From Smittium mucronatum (Eukaryota > Kickxellomycota > Harpellomycetes > Harpellales > Legeriomycetaceae): a stretch of 11,996 bases of DNA. This document shows, piece after piece, positions 1 to 7,100 of the stretch (its first letter is position 1; the number at the start of each line of letters is the position of its first letter). The stretch is taken from the NCBI GenBank assembly GCA_001953115.1, contig LSSL01000519.1, positions 1 to 11,996 on the forward strand. The letters are read 5' to 3'. Position numbers and translations under genes: made by a program. Under the pieces are notes generated by a model. It was not told the DNA's origin, ran no database searches, and saw only the letters and a program-made list of their open reading frames with translations.

Positions 1-430
1 TTTTGCGAAAGTGCACCAATTTGACAATTTGCACTTTTTTTCGCTAAGTTTTTTATAGGCTTAAAAACTGAAATTTTATCAAGTTTTTTGACAAACTTGC
101 AAACTCTGAAATTTTTAGATGTTAGCTTTGTCCAAACTCTCCCAAACTTTGGCAAAGAGTTTAAAATAACAGTACGGATGTTTTTTGATTAATACGAGAA
201 GTTTCAGGAGCACGTCTTCGTGGTGTAAAAAAATTGTCACTTGTGACAAAACTGATAATCTTTAAAACTTTTCTTACTTGGATTTTATTGGCTCTCGTTT
301 TATAGCTTAAAATCGATCGATTTGAGCCGTGATTTTTACCACACGGAAACCGAAAGAGAGCCGTTTTTTGCTATTTAGTACACTTGGTCTGGTATATTAG
401 TACCAAGTGTCCACTTTTGAGGTTTAAAGC
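1..430. repeat. Non-coding block dense in inverted repeats
   Basis: No open frame of note. It holds at least seven hairpin-capable sequences: GCGAAA-GTGCA with TGCAC-TTTCGC (about 6-48); CAAGTTT with AAACTTG (79-99); AAACTCT with AGAGTTT around an inner CCAAAC-TTTGG (about 136-165); TTGTCAC-TT-GTGACAA (232-249); GGCTCTC (290-296) with GAGAGCC (356-362), enclosing the perfect palindrome AAATCGATCGATTT (310-323) and CCGTG with CACGG (327-346); and ACACTTGGT (380-388) with ACCAAGTGT (402-410). It could be the structured end of a mobile element or a non-coding RNA; no family was recognised. Confidence 0.6.
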
Positions 431-727
431 TTAACTGTTAACTTTTATGGTTTTTAAAAAATTCAAATTTATAAGATTTACTATAAAATGAATGGAAAAA
501 TTAGTTCTTTTTTTAAAAAAAATTCTCGATGATTTCGTTAATAAAAATGATATTTTTCCAGTTTGCAGGATGCATAGAATCGATAATTCCATCTAGCCAT
601 GCTTATTTAATATGGATTAAACTAAATTACTCGATTTTTTTTAGATTTTTTGTGTAACCTAAATCATTTTTTCAAAAAACACTAACTCAGGGCTTGAAAT
701 CATTAGTTATCATTTACCAAATATCTC
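431..727. other. Non-coding AT-rich interval
   Basis: No coding frame, RNA gene or clear repeat seen; long A and T runs dominate. Confidence 0.6.
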
Positions 728-886
728 TTATCAATAAATAGTGAAAGGGGATTTATTATAATACTGAAATTTCAATAATATTCAAAATCAAGAGTAGAAT
801 TTATGAAATAAATAAATCTTAATATATTACCAAGGAATTTTTAATGTAAATTTCCATTTATTTCACTATAAACTTTTCATTGATAA
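728..886. repeat. Small inverted-repeat element, possible MITE relic
   Basis: Starts TTATCAAT (728-735) and ends with its exact reverse complement ATTGATAA (879-886). Just inside are ATAGTGAAA on the left and TTTCACTAT on the right. AAATAGTGAAAGG on the left is also present in the arm of the foldback element at 10532-11408. It lies downstream of the CCH1 polyA candidate. No target duplication was identified. Confidence 0.45.
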
Positions 887-970
887 AAAAATAAAAATTG
901 ATTCCAATAATTATCATCATGTCTTTTTAAAGATTTAAATAACATCGAAAATCTAACACGTACGAACAGT

Positions 971-976
971 TTTATT
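971..976 (-). terminator. Candidate polyadenylation signal for CCH1
   Basis: AATAAA on the minus strand, 89 bases past the stop codon, within AT-rich DNA. It is the first exact match downstream of the stop that I saw. The motif is common by chance in this composition. Confidence 0.4.
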
Positions 977-1064
977 CAATCGAAATGATATCAAGATAAA
1001 CGCCTTTCACACGTTAAAAAAAGTTAAATAATAAAAGTGGGGACAAAAAGGTGTAAAATATAAC

Positions 1065-1197
1065 TCAATCGAATCTCTTCCTTTTCAATAAGTCCTTAAG
1101 CATCTCCTCCAATTCCTCATACCCATCATTTTGATATGTGGTTGGAAATGGGTATTGCCCATTTTCTTGGGTTTGTTCTCTGGGGCCATGTAATGAT
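1065..1197 (-). CDS. CCH1: CCH1 exon 17: terminal exon
   Basis: Acceptor CATTTAG. The frame continued from exon 16 reads SSLHGPREQTQENGQ, a polar stretch, then YEELEEMLKDLLKRKRFD and TGA. The last 18 residues look like a short amphipathic, highly charged helix. The longer open frame over the same DNA (ending at 1085) is out of frame with exon 16. Confidence 0.85.
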
Positions 1198-4100
1198 CTA
1201 AATGGCAATAGATAAAAATTTTAAGAAAAGTAAACAAGTTAATGCTAATGTGATATTCTGAAAAAAAATGGAGGTGAAAATATAAAAATATTGAAAAATA
1301 ATTATTTAGAAAAGAAATAAAGTTAACGTAAAGGAGAAAATTGATGTAAGACAAAAGATTAAATTTTATTAACTTACGAAATACTGGAGTTTTGGGTATT
1401 AAGATCCGATCTAATCTCAAAATCGCATAAATCATTGGATACTGATGATCTCATGCTCGCTAAACTGGTGAAGCTTCCGTTAGATGATAGACCACTCCCG
1501 GTTTCGAAATTTACTTGGTATATGTTGCTATGTGCTCTACTATATTCACTTGATGGAATATTGGACATATCTAAACTTTGTAAAGAACCTGTACTGTTTT
1601 TACTAATATTCATATCGGCACTATAATGGGGAATAACATATATATTTCCGCTGTAAATACTGGAATCGATTGATTTTTGATGAGAGATTTCAGATGAGCT
1701 TGGGACAATACTTCCATAAGACAGTACTCTCCTTAAAATAGAGCATTCTCGATTTGGATTGTCAATGTGCTTCATTTCAGAAATCCTCTTAATATAAACT
1801 AATCGACTATGAAATGTCTTTATTTCACCGACTATTTTCTTTTTGTTTAACGTTTCATTTGCTTTATCTCGCATCGAGTTATATTCAATAGATTCGTTAA
1901 CTCTAAAGAAAAAATAAATTTAATTAATTGAATATTTTTGATAAATTTATAAAAATAAATAATCTGGAAATCTTACAATAGACACCTTTCGGGTTCAAAT
2001 ATACATCTCAGAGATAGCAAATATAGAATTTTACTCATTGGTATTTGGCCATTGGAGTCGCTAATCTGTTCAGCCAGGCCTATAAATTTGAAAAATTTGA
2101 ATTTGTAGGCTTTCAAGGATTGGTCGCTGATTATAGCCATAGAATCATTCAGTTTTGTAAGATTGATCTTGTACAAAACGTATCCAAGACCATCATCACT
2201 TGATATTCCCGTTTCGAACGCAGAGAATCTCGACAATTTCGATACCGAACAAGATATTTTAACTTCAACTATATGGTCACCAATTTCTGGCTCAGCCAAT
2301 GCCTGCTTAGTCATATTCTGAATGCAATATTCTTCAGTAAAAGGTTTTATTTGAAATGGTTTATAGATATTGCGCAAAAATCTGGGAAGAACTTTAATAG
2401 ATATGTGGCCATCTCCATTTGGATCATACTTTGACCAAAAATCTCTGAAATCTCTGATCTCCTGTCTAGAGAACAACCTATAGCTATCCAAGCTTTCATA
2501 AAGATAAGCATAACGATCGACAATCAGTACGGAACACAGACTACTTAGAATGTACATGGAAAAAATGTTGTATGAAACAAATATAATGTAAGTTATCAAG
2601 TTCATTCCACAATCTGATACATCAATAACTGGTCTGTGATCTACACAGTATGGGTTTTCTACAGTCAAGTCAATCATAAAATAATTCCAATTCTCGCCAA
2701 AACTGAACCGTATAAGAGTTAGAACTGCAACCCAAAAATTCCAAAAATGTGCATATGTGTTAAACTGAGGTCCAGCTCTAGTAAGCCCATACAAACTAGA
2801 ACATAAAATTGCATAGATACAAGTAAAGAAAACCCAACTCAGCACCAAACTTAGTATCGGCTGAATAGATCTTTTTGTTACTAATAAGAACTCATTAGTT
2901 TGATCGAAAAACAGCAAGATTTTGTAGGATAAAAGTATTAAAGGAAGGTGGTCAATACCGAGTCCAGAAAATGCTGTTTTCAAAATAATCTGAAGAATAA
3001 GCAAACATATGAATAAAATATTGTCGGCTTTTGAAAAAACGTGCAAGAAACTGGTCCCAAATATTTTACAAACAAGATCAAACGTCAACACCGTGTAAAC
3101 AACTACGTATTGTGGGGTCGTTGGGTTAAATGAAAATTTAATGGAGCTCTGTATTATGAATAGCAGCAGATTTACTGAAACAACTGATACAATGAACTTA
3201 TTGTACAGAGTGTTTTTCGTTGAAGATAGATAATAAGCTGTTCTTTTGATAAAACCTGCCTTACTATTTCTCGAAAACTTTAATGGTTTAATGAAGTCAA
3301 TTTGTTTGGAGAAATCTCTCCATAGACGTTGTTCATTGGTTAAATAGGCTATTTTGTTTCTTTTTGAGCACTGGATGTTAACTATACCCAGAAACGTAGT
3401 CAACATAAAACAAAAGATGAATATTATTAGTGATATCCACCATAAAGAAAAAAATTTTGAAGCATCTTTAGCTGGATTCATATTCACTCCGCTTATATTC
3501 ATTGTATCCCTCATCATATCCGTCCATCCTTCATTTGAAACAGCTCCTATGATTGCAAATGTTGACGAATATATATTGTCAAAATTGTAGTATCTTGGAT
3601 TTTCCCACACTCTTGGGATCAAAATTTCAAAATCGGGTTGAATAAATTGTCCGAAACAATCTGAAAACCCTGCAACGGAATCGTCATTACATTGTTTCAA
3701 AATATTTCCTCCCCATAATCCTAAGGCTGAAAAAGCCCATGGAATCAAAAAAATAAAGAAGACACTAACAGCCTTAAAGATTATATCAAAATTCAGGAAA
3801 AAGTTATCATACAGCGATCTTCTGATTGGCTCAATTTGGTGGATGAGTCTGATGATATACGTTGGGGTTATGTAATATTGAGCTACAATAAACGAAGAGC
3901 GGTTTAGATCAACAATATATATTATTTGGAAGATGATCATAAGGAAGTCGAAAAACATTAATGGATCTTTCATCATTGGACGAGGGGTCATTACAACCCC
4001 ATAAGCCACCGATCTCAGAAAGAACTCTAGCAAGAATACTATTAAAGTAACTATTACAGATATTTCGTGGTTAAGTGGGAGAGTGGGTCTGTTATTAAGT

Positions 4101-7100
4101 AGTCTTTCAAGCTGATTGTTCGGGTTATTTGTAAGTAAAGATATAGTAGACCATAAAAGAACCAATATTTTAACTAATATCCAAAAATAATGGATAAATA
4201 TCCTATCTTTCATTGATTCTGAAAATCTGTCAAAATGAGCATATTCATTACTTACAACATTCGAAACACGCTTTTCTGAACTTAAAAAGGCTGGAGATTT
4301 TCCATTGCTACCCAAATTCGAATCTCTTTTATCAAATCTATGTTTAAGCCCTTTATCCAGGAAACAACAAAACATCCTAAACTTATTTTCTGGAGAAAAT
4401 ATGAATAGAGATAACCTCCAAGTCGGGTGGTCGAAATTAAATTTCCATTTAGCATAATTGAAAGTTTGGAAATTCTCAAAGTTAACTACGTAATTATTTG
4501 ATTGTGCATTGTTTTGATTGTTTCCTATAGTTCTGCAAAATTTCAAAAGAAAAAAATAAAATTAGATTGTCTTGTTAAATTTAAAACAATGATTTTTTTA
4601 TCTCTAATTTAATAGCTGCATCTTCATACTAACTTACAAATTAAAAAGGCCATTTCCGCTGTATCCATCCTTCGATAAATTGAATTCGCTATATGTTTCT
4701 GATGAGCTAATAGTGCTAGTATTTGTGATCTGTCTAGGTCTACTATAAATATCTCCGGAAATTTCATTCGGACATTCATTTGGATCTCGGTCGAAATATC
4801 TATAGTAATATTCTTGAGGTATGGGATATGCTCCATTTTTGATATTTTTACCGTTGTTTAAAAGTATGGGCTTTTTGGGTAGAATTCGGTAGATGTTGTA
4901 CTTCCTAGTTAGTAATATTCGCCCCCCAATCAGATAAGTTTAGTATTAGCGAACTAATTAAATCAAATAGATATTATTAATTACCCAACAATATCCTTAT
5001 TTTCAAATTTTTCGATTACTGACGTCATGCTTTTATAATACATTTCCAGCTGAAGGTATTTCTTTTCTGATTCAGGAATTTCAAAGTTACTCATTACTAA
5101 ACCTGTGACAGCATGTAACAAGATGTAATTCGTAAAAAAATAAAAAATACATTGAAATGTCGATATTATAAAAGTGTTTGCCGTTCCCACTTGCGATTTT
5201 CCAACTTCCATCATTATTATGCTTAAGTCTGACCCAGTAAATAGCTGAAAATTTACTAGCCATGAATCGATATACGAATAAAACGACGTGTAATACGAAG
5301 ATGTATCCATGCTGGTTAGATCAGCATCTTTTACGGCATAAAATCTGAACTGTAAATTTAATTTTTAATTTTTTTAAAATAATAGAATATATGGTTAAAA
5401 TTCAATTTTTCCAAACTTCTATGCTTTTTTTATATTAATGAGACTAAGTCATCTTACGAAAACGGAACAAACAGAAATAGTTCCAAAGAGAGCGATCACA
5501 ATTGAAGAGCTTTTACCAAAGTTTCCTACTACTTGAAGCTATTTTTTTAAAATCAGTAAATTGACTTTTAAAACGAATTTAACTTCAATCATTCAAATGG
5601 ATAAAATACAATCTTACCAAGACGGATTTTATTGGTTTTGTAGTTAAATATACCCGAATGAGCCTAAAAGTAACGACGAACATACTCGGAGAATTCACAA
5701 AATTTAAATTGAAGTTGGATGCATTAATTGCTGTTGTTAATAGTACTATTATTAGGTTAAAAACGTTCCAGTAAAACCCGTTTGGTCCTGTTGCAATGAA
5801 ATACACTTTATTAAAAACCCCATCAATGTTTTTCGATAAAATTAGTTGCTTTATGAAATTGAATACAATTTCCAGCCAAAATACCGCTACGAAAACCCTC
5901 ATTGAGGTTGATTCTAAGATGGTAAATAAAATAATAGTGTTACTCGTTTTACGATAATAAAATATTTAAAAAAAAAAAATTCATAAGAATAAAATTTACC
6001 AAATTTCCTAGATTGGTTGAAATGATCACCAGCAAACAATGTTAAAAAAAACACGTCAATACAGATAACAAAATTCCAAAATTTTCTAGATTCAAGAGCT
6101 GAAACAATGACTGTAAAGTATTCTATAAACATATAATATTTTTTATTTTTGAGCTTCCCTGGTTCAGAAGAGCTTTCGTTATTATGATTTTTGGTCATTA
6201 GAATTATTTTTTTTGTGAGAGATACTTCATTAGAACCGATGTCTATGAATTTGGACTTCATCCCATCCAAAAATATTAAAAACCTGTTCCTATATCCTCT
6301 TTAATTTTATTTTACAGAGATTTAGAGTGTTTATATATATAATCGTTAAAGAAAATTAAAAAATGGATATTACTTTTTGTGAATTTTTGTTTCTGACTCT
6401 CGCATTTCGTTGAAAAGTTCTAGTGAAACAGCTACCAGAATATCCACAAGAAACAGCTGGGCCATTATGACAATAATATTGAAATAAACTGCAGATACAA
6501 CTGAAGTTCCATCCATCACCTCGTACATAATATCTGAATATCCCTGACCTAGATTTAAATTAGATCAATATTGAAAATTACATAAATATATATATTGAAA
6601 GTATACTAACAGTTTAAAATTACTTGTAGAAATCAGAAAAGTTATTAATATTGACGAGTAAATAGATCGGTATGATATGAATCTTGGATATTGGTCAGAT
6701 ATTGCCTAAAATTTATGTTTTAGTATTAGTAGGAGTATGAAAAGAATTATTTTTTTTACTCTCTTGAGGATATAATGATTTTTGAGATTCTTTTTATTAC
6801 CATGCATATTTGATGCTCGGGGCATATCCATCCAATTGGTGAAATTTTACTCGTTGAGTTTTCTGAAATGTAAAATGAGGTCACAACTCCATCTATCAAT
6901 TGCCCTCCACAGTTCTGAAGAGGATTACTTAGCTTATTGGTACCTATAATTATTGAAGATGCAAAAAAAAAAAATTAAAATTTTTTTGAAATAAAAATAA
7001 GATATCTTGTAAATGTTATCTCATAGAACTAAATTAAACAGTTAATAGAAAAAATATATATTCAATGCTTTGTTTTTATGTTTAAACTTGCCTTTTGTTA

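Noticed and set aside
1085..1435. 116-codon minus-strand open frame over the last exon and intron 16
   Set aside because: It reads through an intron with clear GTAAGTT donor and TTTAG acceptor. The frame carried from exon 16 is a different one, ending at 1065 with a charged helix.
3354..3590. Plus-strand open frame inside domain III exon
   Set aside because: Antisense to a region with strong protein homology; no independent support. The same holds for plus-strand frames at 1435-1626, 7545-7820, 8199-8396, 8393-8641 and 8697-8915.
4624..4836. 70-codon minus-strand frame in the II-III linker
   Set aside because: Using it with the strong donor at 4637 would need a phase 1 acceptor; the available one at the next exon creates a TGA. 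The neighbouring frame joins cleanly.
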